Positions 1 through 11,566 of a stretch of DNA of 45,114 nucleotides are shown here, piece after piece. The stretch comes from Actinomycetes bacterium (GTDB lineage: Bacteria; Actinomycetota; Acidimicrobiia; Acidimicrobiales; RAAP-2), in the NCBI GenBank assembly GCA_021779735.1, contig JAJYAC010000010.1, positions 1 to 45,114 on the forward strand, written 5' to 3'. The position numbers and the translations under genes were made by a program. The notes under the pieces were generated by a model. That model was not told the origin of the DNA, searched no databases, and saw only the letters and a list, made by a program, of their open reading frames with translations. Every line of letters begins with the position of its first letter. Within the stretch, counting starts at the first letter, position 1.

Positions 1-237
1 GTGGAACTCAAGCTTGTCTTCGTAGAGCTCTTCGAGGGCGAGTGACAGCGACTTGTTCGACAGTGACGTCACCTGGGGCGGAATGAGAGCACCGTGACCA
101 ACGCCGAGGCCGTTGTAGTACTCGTTGATTTCACGCGCTCGAATCGCCGCGACCGCCACGAGGGTGAATTTCGAGTCACCGACCTTGGCCAGCAGGTCTT
201 CGATGGGCGGGTCTACGAGCGTCGGGCGTTCGGCCAT
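1..237 (-). CDS. rpoZ: RNA polymerase omega subunit (partial, 3' end outside window)
   Basis: The omega subunit binds the beta' subunit and helps RNA polymerase assemble. The 79 visible codons start with ATG at 237 and read MAERPTLVDPPIEDLL, followed by SKFTLVAVAAIRAREINEYY, which is the helix region with the conserved K-(Y/F)-x-L-V-x-x-A-A-x-R-A-R pattern of the family. The reading frame is open to base 1, so the C-terminus lies outside the window. The start lies 3 bases after the gmk stop, so it is probably the last or a late gene of a mihF-gmk-rpoZ unit. That gene order is widespread in actinobacteria and supports the call. Confidence 0.93.
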   Translation of the reverse strand, partial: MAERPTLVDPPIEDLLAKVGDSKFTLVAVAAIRAREINEYYNGLGVGHGALIPPQVTSLSNKSLSLALEELYEDKLEFH

Positions 238-240
238 GGA

Positions 241-822
241 TTAGTCCTTTGTCGAAGGGTCCGATCGTGCGGAACGGAGTCCTTCCAGTATAGAGAGGAT
301 TTCGCTGGTCGCCCGCTCCAGGTCGTCATTGACGACGACGAACGACGCCAGACTCCGGCCCCGTTCGATCTCCTCGGGCGTGCTGGCCAGACGGCGGCGC
401 ACGTGGTCCTCGCCGTCGCCCCGACGGCGCAGGCGCTCCTCCAAGTCTGACATCGACGGAGCTTCGATCAAGAAGATGACCGCGTCGGGATGCTCGCGAC
501 GTACCTGCTCTGCCCCCTGGACCTCAATTTCGAGCAGGAGGTCCCCCTCGGGATCGGGCTCGGGCCGGGGGGTGCCGTAGAGATTGCCCTGGAACTGGGC
601 CCACTCGAGGAAGCGGCCCTCGTCGATCGCGCGCTCGAAGTCCTCGCGCTCGACGAAGACGTACTCACTGCCTCGCTCGCCCGCTCGCTGGGGACGCGTC
701 GTCCACGATCGACTCAGTCGCAGCCGATCATCCGCGTCGATGAGGCGACTGGCAATCGTGCCCTTGCCCACGCCGCCCGGGCCGATGAGGACGGCAATCA
801 GCGGTGTGCTCTCAGCGGACAA
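241..822 (-). CDS. gmk: guanylate kinase
   Basis: Guanylate kinase phosphorylates GMP to GDP with ATP and is essential for guanine nucleotide supply. The 193-residue product has the P-loop GPGGVGKGT at residues 14-22, then RSWTTRPQRAGE and the GMP-binding region with Y-V-F and E-x-x-x-F-L-E-W. The length is usual for the family. The start is TTG at 822, inside the last codons of mihF (11-base overlap), which suggests translational coupling; no strong ribosome binding site is visible. It sits between mihF and rpoZ as in other actinobacteria. A variant GPGGVGKG in place of the more common GPSGVGKG P-loop is seen in other members and is not alarming. Confidence 0.96.
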   Translation of the reverse strand: MSAESTPLIAVLIGPGGVGKGTIASRLIDADDRLRLSRSWTTRPQRAGERGSEYVFVEREDFERAIDEGRFLEWAQFQGNLYGTPRPEPDPEGDLLLEIEVQGAEQVRREHPDAVIFLIEAPSMSDLEERLRRRGDGEDHVRRRLASTPEEIERGRSLASFVVVNDDLERATSEILSILEGLRSARSDPSTKD

Positions 823-1132
823 GGGCGCGGAACAACTCGGCGCGCTGCTTAGGTCCGAGTCCTCGAATGCGACGGGTCTTGGCGATCGCGGCCTTAGCCA
901 TGATGCGCTCGGCCTTGACCTCGCCGATCGCTGGCAGCGCGCTGATGAGGTCGTAGGCGCGCATTTGCGCGACGCACTCCTCGCCCTCGGCGAGGGTGAA
1001 GATCTCCTCGAGCGACATCTGCCCGGACTTCACCAGGCGCTTCACCTCGGCGCGTCGGCGACGATTCGCCACCGCGAGACGCGAGGCCTGCACCCGCTGT
1101 TCTTGCGTCAGTGAGGGCGGGGTGGGGGTCAC
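812..1132 (-). CDS. mihF: actinobacterial integration host factor (mIHF/sIHF type)
   Basis: A small basic DNA-binding protein of the mycobacterial/streptomycete IHF family, unrelated to enterobacterial IHF, that shapes the nucleoid and aids site-specific recombination. The 106-residue product has a basic N-terminal helix (LAVANRRRRAEVKRLVKSG) and a helix-two-turn-helix region containing LPAIGEVKAERIMAKAAI and RRIRGLGPKQRAELF. I chose GTG at 1132 rather than longer starts because a TATTCT box lies exactly six bases upstream, the spacing seen at other genes here, and this gives the length usual for the family. GTG at 1138 is the alternative (108 residues). It follows pyrF and overlaps gmk, the conserved actinobacterial arrangement. 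Confidence 0.92.
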   Translation of the reverse strand: MTPTPPSLTQEQRVQASRLAVANRRRRAEVKRLVKSGQMSLEEIFTLAEGEECVAQMRAYDLISALPAIGEVKAERIMAKAAIAKTRRIRGLGPKQRAELFRALVR

Positions 1133-1138
1133 GCCCAC

Positions 1139-1144
1139 AGAATA
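1139..1144 (-). promoter_or_regulatory. candidate -10 box for leaderless mihF mRNA
   Basis: TATTCT read on the minus strand, followed by six bases (GTGGGC) and then GTG at 1132. This is the same TANNNT-N6-start spacing seen at six other genes in the window. It lies between the pyrF stop and mihF and would give mihF-gmk-rpoZ a promoter separate from the pyr operon. No clear -35 hexamer is visible. Confidence 0.55.
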
Positions 1145-1165
1145 CCCCTCGCGGCCCAACCCCGT

Positions 1166-2002
1166 TTAGAGCAGGTGAGCGGCGGTCGCGTCACGCCATC
1201 GGGCGGCCGCGTCGGCCAGGGCGCCACGGTCGGGACCGGCCCCGCTGATCGCCCGGCTGACACTGGCCAGAACGCTGGCACGAGCGCATTTCGCCGTCAC
1301 CCGGGCCACGTCCTCGGGCGTCGCTCCCTGGGCGCCGACGCCCGGCACGAGGACCGGGCCCCCCAGCTCGTCCAGGGGGAAGTCTGGCGCCGCGCGGGTG
1401 CCCCCGATGACCACGCCCACCGCACCGCGTCCGTCGCGGCGCGCGTTGAGAGCAGCCACGCCCGCCAAAACGTCGACCTCGACGCTGTCTCCCCCGAGAG
1501 TGCGCGCACTCTGGATGCGACGACCTTCGGGGTTGGACGTCGCCGCCAGGACGAACAGTCCCCGTGCCCCGCGCCGCGCACGCTCCACGAAGGGCCCCAG
1601 GGCCCCGAGACCCACGTAGGGACTCACCGTGAGTGCGTCAACGCACAGCGGCGAGGAGTCCTCGAGCCACGCGCTCGCGTACCCCTCGTTCGTCGAGTCG
1701 ATGTCGCCGCGCTTGGCGTCGGCGATGACGAGGAGCCCACTCGCGCGCGCTTCGGCGATGACGCGTTCGAGCACCGCGAAACCGGCCGAGGCGAAGCGCT
1801 CGTAGAACGCGACCTGGGGTTTGAGGGCGGTCGCGCTCGCGCCGACGGCTTCGAGGAGGCGAAGGCTCGCGTACTCAAGGTCGCCCACCGTGTCCGAACG
1901 CCCCCACGAGCGCAGCACCTCCGCGCTGGGATCGACGCCCACGCACAGGGGCCCGCGCGCGACGATTGCACTGGCCAGTCGCTCACCGAAGGACTCAGCC
2001 AT
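1166..2002 (-). CDS. pyrF: orotidine 5'-phosphate decarboxylase
   Basis: Catalyses the last step of UMP synthesis, decarboxylating OMP. The 278-residue product begins [19 protein letters not shown], then CVGVDPSAE, and carries the catalytic signature LLVIADAKRGDIDST (the D-x-K-x-x-D of the family) near residue 90. It belongs to the longer, actinobacterial/archaeal-type group (about 270-280 residues). ATG at 2002 was chosen because upstream codons lack similarity to the family and because it overlaps the pyrD stop by 8 bases. It is the last pyrimidine gene of the operon; mihF follows after a short gap with its own likely promoter. Confidence 0.96.
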   Translation of the reverse strand: MAESFGERLASAIVARGPLCVGVDPSAEVLRSWGRSDTVGDLEYASLRLLEAVGASATALKPQVAFYERFASAGFAVLERVIAEARASGLLVIADAKRGDIDSTNEGYASAWLEDSSPLCVDALTVSPYVGLGALGPFVERARRGARGLFVLAATSNPEGRRIQSARTLGGDSVEVDVLAGVAALNARRDGRGAVGVVIGGTRAAPDFPLDELGGPVLVPGVGAQGATPEDVARVTAKCARASVLASVSRAISGAGPDRGALADAAARWRDATAAHLL

Positions 2003-2899
2003 GGGCCGCACCCCAGATTTGCGACGGTGACGTGCAGTCGTGACGCGCGAGCCAATCGGTGAGCTCTCGCTGCACGCGCCAGGGCGCACGGGGATCAGCG
2101 AACGTCGCGGTTCCCACTTCGACGGCGTTGGCGCCCGCCATGATCATCGCCACCGCGTCCTCGCCGCTCGCGACTCCCCCCACGCCCACAATCGGAATCG
2201 TCGGCATGGCCGCGCGACACTCGTAGACCGCTCGCAGCGCGACCGGGTGAAGCCCCGGGCCACTCAGACCCCCGCCGCCGTTGCCCAGCGCGGGTCGGCG
2301 GCTCTCGAGATCGACGACGAGGCCGAGCAGAGTGTTCACGAGGACCAGCGCCTCGGCACCCGCGTCCACCGCACTCTGGGCGACCTCGAGCAGGTCGGGG
2401 GTGTTGGGGCTGAGCTTGACCCACAGCGGCACTTCCGCCTCGCGACAGGCGGCGATGACTTCGGCGGTGGCACGCGGCGAGTGAGCGAACATGCGCGAGC
2501 GATCTTCCAGGTTGGGACAGCTGACGTTGATCTCAATGGCGGCGACCTCGGCCCCTCGCATCTGCTCGATGGCCTCGGCAAAGTCCGAGATGCTGCGCCC
2601 CCACACCGAGGCGACAACGGTCGCACCGCGCTCGGCCAACCTCGTCAGGTCGTCGCGGCGCCACGCGGTGACACCGGGACCGGAGAGGCCCACCGCGTTG
2701 AGCATGTGCTCACCCCAGGCCGCGACGCGCGGCGCGGGATTGCCCGTCCAGGGATAGGACGTGAGCGACTTCGTCACTACCGCGCCCAATTGCGAGAGGT
2801 CGCCGTACCCGGCGAGCTCGTCCCCGTAACCCGAGGTCCCGGCGGCGGTCATTACGGGTGAGGTAAAGGTGTTCGCGCCCACGTTCACACTGAGGTCGA

Positions 2900-2903
<4 letters not shown>
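1995..2903 (-). CDS. pyrD: dihydroorotate dehydrogenase, class 1B catalytic subunit
   Basis: Oxidises dihydroorotate to orotate in pyrimidine synthesis, using FMN. The 302-residue product has the class 1 catalytic cysteine in [11 protein letters not shown], the FMN/phosphate loops [12 protein letters not shown] and [12 protein letters not shown], and an N-terminal [14 protein letters not shown]. The cysteine base and the VGTA(N/T)F(A/V)DP ending are typical of class 1B, the NAD-linked cytoplasmic enzyme. GTG at 2903 overlaps the carB TGA as GTGA, which fixes the start. Class 1B enzymes normally work with the iron-sulfur/FAD subunit PyrK, but no pyrK is present in this operon or window; it may be elsewhere or another acceptor may be used. 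Confidence 0.94.
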
Positions 2904-6173
<3,270 letters not shown>

Positions 6174-6187
<14 letters not shown>

Positions 6188-7262
6188 CAGTCATCTCCAT
6201 GAGGGTCGCGAATCGATCGAAGAGGTAGCGCGCGTCGTGGGGACCGGGACCCGCCTCGGGGTGATACTGCACGGAGAAGCACCGCGCGCGCGGCGACTCA
6301 ATCCCCTCGATGACGCCGTCGTTGAGGTTCACGTGGCTCACGTGAACGCCCTCAAGTGAGTCCGCGGCGAGCGCGTAGTTGTGATTTTGGGCCGTGATCT
6401 CGATGCGGCCCGTCGAGAGATCCTTCACCGGGTGGTTGCCACCGTGATGCCCAAAGGGCAACTTGAACGTCCGGCCACCCAGGGCCACCCCGAGCAGCTG
6501 GTGCCCGAGACAGATGCCAAAGATCGGCACCACCCCGACCAGTTGACGAATTTGCTCGACGAGCGCTCCCAACGCCGCGGGGTCCCCGGGGCCGTTGGAG
6601 AGCATCACGCCGTCGGGAGCGAGGGCGAGCACCTCCTCGGCGCTCGTTGACGCCGGCACCACGGTGACGCGAAAGCGCTGGGCGAGTTGGTCAACCATGG
6701 TCGTCTTGATGCCGAAGTCGTAGGCCACCACGTGGCGGGGTCCCTCACCGCGCGCGTAGGGCGTGGGCGTTGACACTTCGGAGACGAAGTCCGTGTTGTC
6801 CGTGCCGCGCGCCGCCGCGCCGGCCGCCGCCACCGCCGCGGGGTCACCGTGGCCGAAGGCTCCCGCGAGCGCGCCGTGTTCGCGCAGGTGACGCGTGAGC
6901 CGCCGGGTGTCCACCCCGACGATGGCCGGCACCCGCCGCTCGATGAGGTACTCCTCGAGCGTGGCGCGAGAGCGCCAGTTCGAGGCCACCGGCGAGAGAT
7001 CGCGAACCACCACGCCGCGACACCAGGGTCGCACGGCCTCGTCATCGAGGGGGGTGACGCCGTAGTTGCCAATGTGCGGGTAGGTGAAGCTGATCACCTG
7101 GCCGGCGTAGCTCGGGTCGGTGATGATTTCCTGGTAGCCCGCGAGCGACGTATTGAACACGAACTCGCCCGTCGTGACACCCTCTTTAGGCAAGAAGCCC
7201 GCGGCGTAGCCCTCAAAGGTCGCGCCGTCGGCCAACACCAAGGAAGCGCGGGGGCGCGTCAC
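6174..7262 (-). CDS. carA: carbamoyl phosphate synthase small (glutaminase) subunit
   Basis: Hydrolyses glutamine and passes ammonia to CarB. The 362-residue product has the N-terminal CPSase small-chain domain ([20 protein letters not shown]) and a C-terminal class I glutamine amidotransferase domain with the nucleophile in [16 protein letters not shown], the [13 protein letters not shown] loop ([10 protein letters not shown]), and the catalytic His-Glu in [13 protein letters not shown]. Length is normal. The GTG start at 7262 overlaps the pyrC TGA as GTGA, so translation of pyrC, carA and carB is probably coupled. It is embedded in the pyrimidine operon. Confidence 0.97.
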
Positions 7263-8572
7263 AGCGCCTCGCCGTCGTAGGCCACGAGGCGTCCGCGCAC
7301 GATGGTCGCGCGCGCGCGTCCGCGCAGAGTGCGCGCGTGGTAGGGAGTGTTGCGAGCGCGACTCTGCAGCCGCTCGCGGTCCACGGTCCAGGACTCGCGC
7401 GGATCAAAGACCACCACGTTGGCGTCCTCACCTTCGGCCACCTCGCCCCCGTGAGCGCTCAGGGCGACGCGAGCGTCTCCGGCGCGCAACTGCGCAATGG
7501 CGGCCGGTCGACGACTGAGCAGCGAGAAGAACTGGTGCGCGTCAGCCTCCTCGCCACCGAGGGCCTCGAGGGTCAGGGCTGCGGCGTGCTCGAGGCCGAG
7601 CATTCCCGCCGGCGCCTCGTCGAAGGCGAGGTCCTTGGACTCGGGCGCGTGGGGCGCGTGGTCGGTGGCGACCGCGTCGACGTCGCCCGCGCGCAGGGCC
7701 GCGCGAAGTGCGGCGACGTCGGCGAGTGACCGAAGGGGGGGATTGACCTTAAAGAGCGGGTCGTAGTCAGAGCACGCCGACTCATCGAGCGTGAAGTGAT
7801 GCGGCGCCACTTCGGCGGTGACGTCGAGGCCTTCGCGCCGCGCCGCGGCCACGAGGCCGATCGCCCGAGCCGTCGAGAGGTGCAAGAAGTGCATCTTCGC
7901 GCCGGTCGCGCGCACCAACTCAAGGTCGCGCAGCACCATCAGTTCCTCCGCGAGCGCCGGTCGTCCGACCAGGCCCAGGCGTCCCGCGAGCGGGCCGTCG
8001 TTCATCGTTCCGTCCTGGACCATCGACGGCTCCTCGCAGTGTTGGGCCAGTCGCACGCCCAGTGGCGCGGCGTAGCGCAAGGCCCGACGCATCACCTCGG
8101 CGCTCGCCACGCCGGCGCCGTCGTCGGTAAAAAGGCGTACGCCTAGCGCCGCCATCTCGGCAATGGGTGCGAGCTTCTCGCCGCGGCGCCCCTGGGTGAT
8201 GGCCCCGGCCACCGCGACGTCGATGCCGGTCGTCGCCCCCCGGGCCAAGACGAAAGCCACGAGCGCGACACTGTCGAGCGCAGGCTCAGTGTTGGGCATA
8301 GCCACCACCGCGCCGTATCCACCGACGGCGGCCGCGCGCGCGCCGCTGTCAATCGTCTCGGCGGCCTCCAACCCGGGCTCGCGAAGGTGCGCGTGCAGAT
8401 CCACGAGCGCGGGGCCGATCCAACAGCCCCGCGCGTCGATGACGCGCGCTCCGCCCGTGGCGTCGATGGAGGGCGCGACCTGCACGATGCGACCCTCGGC
8501 CACGCGCACGTCTGCGCGATACGCGTCGTGGTGACGAATCACCGTTCCCCCCCGGAGTACGAGCTCGCTCAC
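7259..8572 (-). CDS. pyrC: dihydroorotase
   Basis: Cyclises carbamoyl aspartate to dihydroorotate. The 437-residue amidohydrolase (type I dihydroorotase) has the zinc-binding signature ALVDLHAHLREPGLE near residue 60, where H-x-H binds metal, the VAMPNTEPALDS stretch, FLHLSTARAIG, and AVATDHAPHAPESK containing the catalytic aspartate. Two adjacent GTG codons are possible starts (8575 and 8572); I chose 8572 because it overlaps the pyrB TGA as GTGA, the spacing used by the neighbouring genes. It lies between pyrB and carA, as in many actinobacterial pyr operons. Confidence 0.96.
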   Translation of the reverse strand: MSELVLRGGTVIRHHDAYRADVRVAEGRIVQVAPSIDATGGARVIDARGCWIGPALVDLHAHLREPGLEAAETIDSGARAAAVGGYGAVVAMPNTEPALDSVALVAFVLARGATTGIDVAVAGAITQGRRGEKLAPIAEMAALGVRLFTDDGAGVASAEVMRRALRYAAPLGVRLAQHCEEPSMVQDGTMNDGPLAGRLGLVGRPALAEELMVLRDLELVRATGAKMHFLHLSTARAIGLVAAARREGLDVTAEVAPHHFTLDESACSDYDPLFKVNPPLRSLADVAALRAALRAGDVDAVATDHAPHAPESKDLAFDEAPAGMLGLEHAAALTLEALGGEEADAHQFFSLLSRRPAAIAQLRAGDARVALSAHGGEVAEGEDANVVVFDPRESWTVDRERLQSRARNTPYHARTLRGRARATIVRGRLVAYDGEAL

Positions 8573-9546
8573 CACGCCCCCTCCCCGCCGGCCACGCTGA
8601 GATAGAGCACCGCCATGCGAACCGGCACCCCGTTGGCGACCTGACGCGTGATGACCGACGCGGGCGAGTCCGCGACCGACGCGTCGATCTCGACACCTCG
8701 ATTCATTGGTCCGGGGTGCATGATGATCGTCTCGGGCGAGAGGCGCGCGACTCGCGCCGCAGTGAGTCCGTGGGTCGCGGTGAACTCTGAGAGGCTCGGG
8801 ACGAAAGCCCCCGTGCCGCGCTCGTGCTGAAGGCGCAAGACGCCAATCACATCGGCCCGCGCGAGCGACTCGTCAAAGTCATCGACCACGTCGACCGGCC
8901 ACTCCTCGACGCCCTCGGGCAAGAGGGTGCCCGGCGCCGCGAGGCTGACCGTTGCCCCGAGGCCCACGTAGGCGTCGACGTCACTGCGCGCGACGCGCGA
9001 GTGTCGGATGTCGCCCACGATCAGCACACGCAGGCCCGCGAAGAGTTCGGCGCCGGTGTCGCGACCGCGTTCACCTCGACGCTCGGCGAGGACGCTGCGC
9101 AGCGTGAAGGCGTCGAGCAGACCCTGCGTGGGGTGCTGGTGCAGGCCGTCTCCCGCGTTGATCACTCGCACGTGGGGCACGAACCTCGCGACTTGGACCG
9201 CGGCACCGCTCGAGCGGTGGCGCATCACCACGGCGTCGATGCCGAGAGCCTCGATGGTGGCGATCGTGTCTTTGAGACTCTCGCCCTTCTTCACGCTCGA
9301 CGACGCCACCGCGAGGGAGAGAACGTCAGCGCTGAGGCGCTTGGCCGCCGTCTCGAAGCTCAGGCGAGTGCGGGTGGACTCTTCGAAAAACAGTGACGCG
9401 ACGACGCGGCCCTTGAGAGCGGGGACTTTCTTGACCACGCGTCGATTCACCTCGACGAAGGACTCGGCGGTGTCGAGCACCTCGATAAGTGCGCTGCGGC
9501 TCAGCTCGCCCAAATCCAGGAGATTCTGCCCGCGAAGGGAGTCCAT
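8569..9546 (-). CDS. pyrB: aspartate carbamoyltransferase catalytic subunit
   Basis: Condenses carbamoyl phosphate with aspartate, the committed step of pyrimidine synthesis. The 325-residue product has the carbamoyl-phosphate motif STRTR at residues 57-61, the aspartate/carbamoyl-phosphate binding HPTQ at 138-141, and VLRLQHERG plus HPGPMNRG in the C-terminal domain. The start is ATG at 9546, overlapping the pyrR TGA as TGATG. An upstream in-frame extension exists but runs through pyrR and has no family similarity. No pyrI regulatory subunit is present, as usual outside the enterobacteria. Confidence 0.97.
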   Translation of the reverse strand: MDSLRGQNLLDLGELSRSALIEVLDTAESFVEVNRRVVKKVPALKGRVVASLFFEESTRTRLSFETAAKRLSADVLSLAVASSSVKKGESLKDTIATIEALGIDAVVMRHRSSGAAVQVARFVPHVRVINAGDGLHQHPTQGLLDAFTLRSVLAERRGERGRDTGAELFAGLRVLIVGDIRHSRVARSDVDAYVGLGATVSLAAPGTLLPEGVEEWPVDVVDDFDESLARADVIGVLRLQHERGTGAFVPSLSEFTATHGLTAARVARLSPETIIMHPGPMNRGVEIDASVADSPASVITRQVANGVPVRMAVLYLSVAGGEGAW

Positions 9547-10112
9547 CACGACGCCTCCTCCACACCGATCCACACGCCGTCGAGACTGGCCAGCACGGCC
9601 TCGCGAGGCGCCGTGGGTAGGTTCTTGCCGACGTAGTCCGGGCGAATGGGCAGCTCGCGGTGACCTCGATCGACGAGAACCGCGAGCTCGATGAGTCGGG
9701 GCCGACCCCACTCGGAGAGAGCGTTGAGCGCCGCGCGGATCGTACGCCCGGTGTAGAGGACGTCGTCGACGAGAATGACCACGCGGTTGGTGAGATCGCC
9801 GGGAATCACGGTGGAGGTGGCGTCCACCAGCGGACGAACGTGGGCGTCGTCACGCCAGTACGCCACGTCAAGAACACCCGAGACAGCCGACGTGGCGCCG
9901 AGTTCGTGCACGTGCGCCGTGAGGGCGCGCGCCACGTCAACGCCGCCGGTTTGGAGCCCGATGATGACGAGATCCTCGTTGTCACGGTGGTGTTCGAGGA
10001 TCTCGTGGGCCATTCGCCGCAGAGTGCGGGCCACGTCGTCGCTCGAAAGGATGAGAGAGGTCGGAACGAACACCGCGCGCGCGGACGGTTCTCGACTCGG
10101 ACTGCCTGTCAC
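9546..10112 (-). CDS. pyrR: PyrR bifunctional pyr regulator / uracil phosphoribosyltransferase
   Basis: PyrR binds pyr mRNA in response to UMP/UTP and also has uracil phosphoribosyltransferase activity. The 188-residue product carries the PRPP-binding signature VVILVDDVLYTGRTIRAAL (from residue 111), the RGHRELPI(R)PDYVGKN region and the C-terminal half typical of PyrR. The GTG start at 10112 follows a strong ribosome binding site (GGGAGGAA). A PyrR-binding hairpin lies immediately upstream of that site, so autoregulation at the level of translation initiation, as reported for mycobacterial pyrR, is likely. It is the first gene of the pyr operon. Confidence 0.96.
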   Translation of the reverse strand: MTGSPSREPSARAVFVPTSLILSSDDVARTLRRMAHEILEHHRDNEDLVIIGLQTGGVDVARALTAHVHELGATSAVSGVLDVAYWRDDAHVRPLVDATSTVIPGDLTNRVVILVDDVLYTGRTIRAALNALSEWGRPRLIELAVLVDRGHRELPIRPDYVGKNLPTAPREAVLASLDGVWIGVEEAS

Positions 10113-10127
10113 GTTTCCTCCCGTCGT

Positions 10128-10147
10128 ACGAGCCTCTCGGGACTCGC
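10128..10147 (-). promoter_or_regulatory. PyrR-binding RNA hairpin in the pyrR leader
   Basis: On the minus strand, AGTCCCGAGAGGCT (10144 to 10131) matches the known PyrR-binding consensus ARUCCNGNGAGGYU at every position. It folds as a hairpin: AG-U-CC pairs with GGCU around the CGAGA loop with one bulged U, and flanking GCG/CGU extends the stem. The site ends about 9 bases before the GGGAGG ribosome binding site of pyrR. No terminator-antiterminator pair is visible, so repression of translation rather than attenuation is inferred. Confidence 0.85.
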
Positions 10148-10163
10148 TTCACGACGTCACGTC

Positions 10164-10169
10164 ACCTTA
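10164..10169 (-). promoter_or_regulatory. candidate -10 box of the pyr operon
   Basis: TAAGGT on the minus strand, between the upstream ctaG stop and the PyrR hairpin. A start point six to seven bases downstream would give a leader of about 45 bases that contains the whole hairpin. No good -35 hexamer is evident; the region that would hold it is the end of the upstream ctaG gene. Confidence 0.4.
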
Positions 10170-10177
10170 CCAGACGC

Positions 10178-11110
10178 TCACTCGGCCGCCACCTCTCGCT
10201 CCGCACTGAGAGCGGCGTGGCGCGCGTGCGCCTCGGGCTTGAGGTGAATGGCGCGACTGATCAGCCGGTCGAACACGTTTGACATCGAGCCCTCACTGGC
10301 CACGGCGCGACGCAACACCATGTTGAGTACCGGCACCGCCCAGAAGTCTCCGCAGACCCACAGGATCGCCGCACCGATCTGCTGGTCGGCGAAGGGCGAG
10401 AACGTCACGCCGGCAATGTGGGCGTAACTCGGATACCAGCTCGTAGACGAAAAGAAGCTCATCGCCATCGCGAGCAGCGTCATGACCACATTCGTGCCCA
10501 AGATCGCGCCGGACTGCCAGATGGCGCCCTTGGCCGCCTTGACCGGCGGCGACGGCAGTATCTGCAGCCAGAAGAGGACGCCGGTGACGAGAAAGGACCC
10601 GTGCATGACCCAGACGTGGACGAAGCCATTCCTCTGAGCGAGCTCGAACCAGTAGGGGATGTGCCACAGCACCATCACGGCGTTAAACGACACCAGGCCC
10701 ACCCAGGGGTTGCGCACCAAACGACCAGCGACTCGAAGTGGCCGGGCCCCGCCACTGAGGTAAATGAAGCGCCCCACCCGCCGGCGAGCGCCTACCGGAA
10801 GTGCGAACATGAGTGGCAGCCAGGGCGCCCCGATCACCACCATCATCGGCGTGGCGAAGGCTAAGACGATGTGCTCGAGCATGTGCACGTAGAAGTAGTC
10901 CGACGCCCAGTAGTCCACGGGAGAGGCCACCGTCAGCACGAGCAGCGCGAGGCCGGCATAGAACACGTAGGACTTTCGCCGACGCCGCCTCGTGCGTTCG
11001 GGTCGCGAGTGTTCGCTCAGGCGCCGTAGGCCGACTTCGTGAGCCCCGATCGTGGCGAGCACCACGAAGATCATGGGATCAAAACTCCAGTGCGCCACGA
11101 GGATGTTCAC
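10178..11110 (-). CDS. ctaG: CtaG-type cytochrome c oxidase assembly membrane protein (copy 1)
   Basis: A multi-helix integral membrane protein of the caa3-oxidase CtaG family (the Bacillus type, not Cox11), needed for assembly of heme-copper oxidases, probably copper delivery. The 310-residue product has about seven hydrophobic segments, with family features YVHMLEHIVLAF, WHIPYWFELA, HVWVMHGSFLVTGVLFWLQI and, near the C-terminus, ADQQIGAAILWVCGDFWAVPV. The histidine- and methionine-rich helix ends are suited to metal binding. GTG at 11110 overlaps the upstream TGA as GTGA; the longer frame to 11311 is rejected. A second, diverged CtaG is encoded at 13064-13882. The pyr operon follows on the same strand. 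Confidence 0.88.
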   Translation of the reverse strand: MNILVAHWSFDPMIFVVLATIGAHEVGLRRLSEHSRPERTRRRRRKSYVFYAGLALLVLTVASPVDYWASDYFYVHMLEHIVLAFATPMMVVIGAPWLPLMFALPVGARRRVGRFIYLSGGARPLRVAGRLVRNPWVGLVSFNAVMVLWHIPYWFELAQRNGFVHVWVMHGSFLVTGVLFWLQILPSPPVKAAKGAIWQSGAILGTNVVMTLLAMAMSFFSSTSWYPSYAHIAGVTFSPFADQQIGAAILWVCGDFWAVPVLNMVLRRAVASEGSMSNVFDRLISRAIHLKPEAHARHAALSAEREVAAE

Positions 11111-11481
11111 CGGTCGTCCTCGCTCGCTCGGAGGGATTCGTCGCGCTCGCGCTGGGCGGCCAACTCGCTCTGGTGCTCTTGCCAGGCGGCGAGCATTCCG
11201 CTGTACTCGGGCGCCACCGCGGGGCGCGGCGCCTTGTCGCGCGGCGGCGACGCGGTCGGGTGGATCACCTTCCACCACATGTACACGGCAAAACCCGCGA
11301 GTAGTGGCCACTCAAAGACGTAGGCCCAGCTCAGCCCGTTGCCGCCGAGCGCGCGGCCCAGCTCGAACCAGAAGGCGACGGCGCACAGGGCGAGCCCGAG
11401 GAGCAACGTCGCGTGCGCCTTCGCCGCGGCCCGTCCGCGAAGTCGCGACTGCGTCGCTTCGCCCGTCTCGCCGCCCTCCAC
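11107..11481 (-). CDS. small two-helix membrane protein with LSWAYVFEWP motif (copy 1)
   Basis: A 124-residue protein of unknown function. It has a basic N-terminus, a hydrophobic helix at about 24-40 (LLLGLALCAVAFWFE), the motif GNGLSWAYVFEWP at 47-59, a second helix running to YMWWK (71), then a charged tail. It is homologous along its whole length to the protein at 18482-18811: F-x-x-E-L-x-R-A-L-x-G-N-x-LSWAYVFEWP, A-V-Y-x-W-x-K, and a C-terminal P-E-x-S-x-x-LAA segment. It is translationally coupled to ctaG (GTGA overlap) and divergent from the SCO1 gene. The context suggests a part in oxidase assembly or stability, but that is inference; similar small proteins in actinobacteria are usually left as hypothetical. 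Confidence 0.75.
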   Translation of the reverse strand: MEGGETGEATQSRLRGRAAAKAHATLLLGLALCAVAFWFELGRALGGNGLSWAYVFEWPLLAGFAVYMWWKVIHPTASPPRDKAPRPAVAPEYSGMLAAWQEHQSELAAQRERDESLRASEDDR

Positions 11482-11566
11482 GCGATCACCCTATCGGCTC
11501 GCGACCCGTTCTGGCACTGCGATTTACGTCTGTTGGGGCCACCAACTCACTAGAGTTGTCGTACTC

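Noticed and set aside
11339..11566. N-terminal extension of the SCO1 protein
   Set aside because: It overlaps the divergent small membrane protein gene, and its translation is Arg/Ser/Pro-rich without family similarity.
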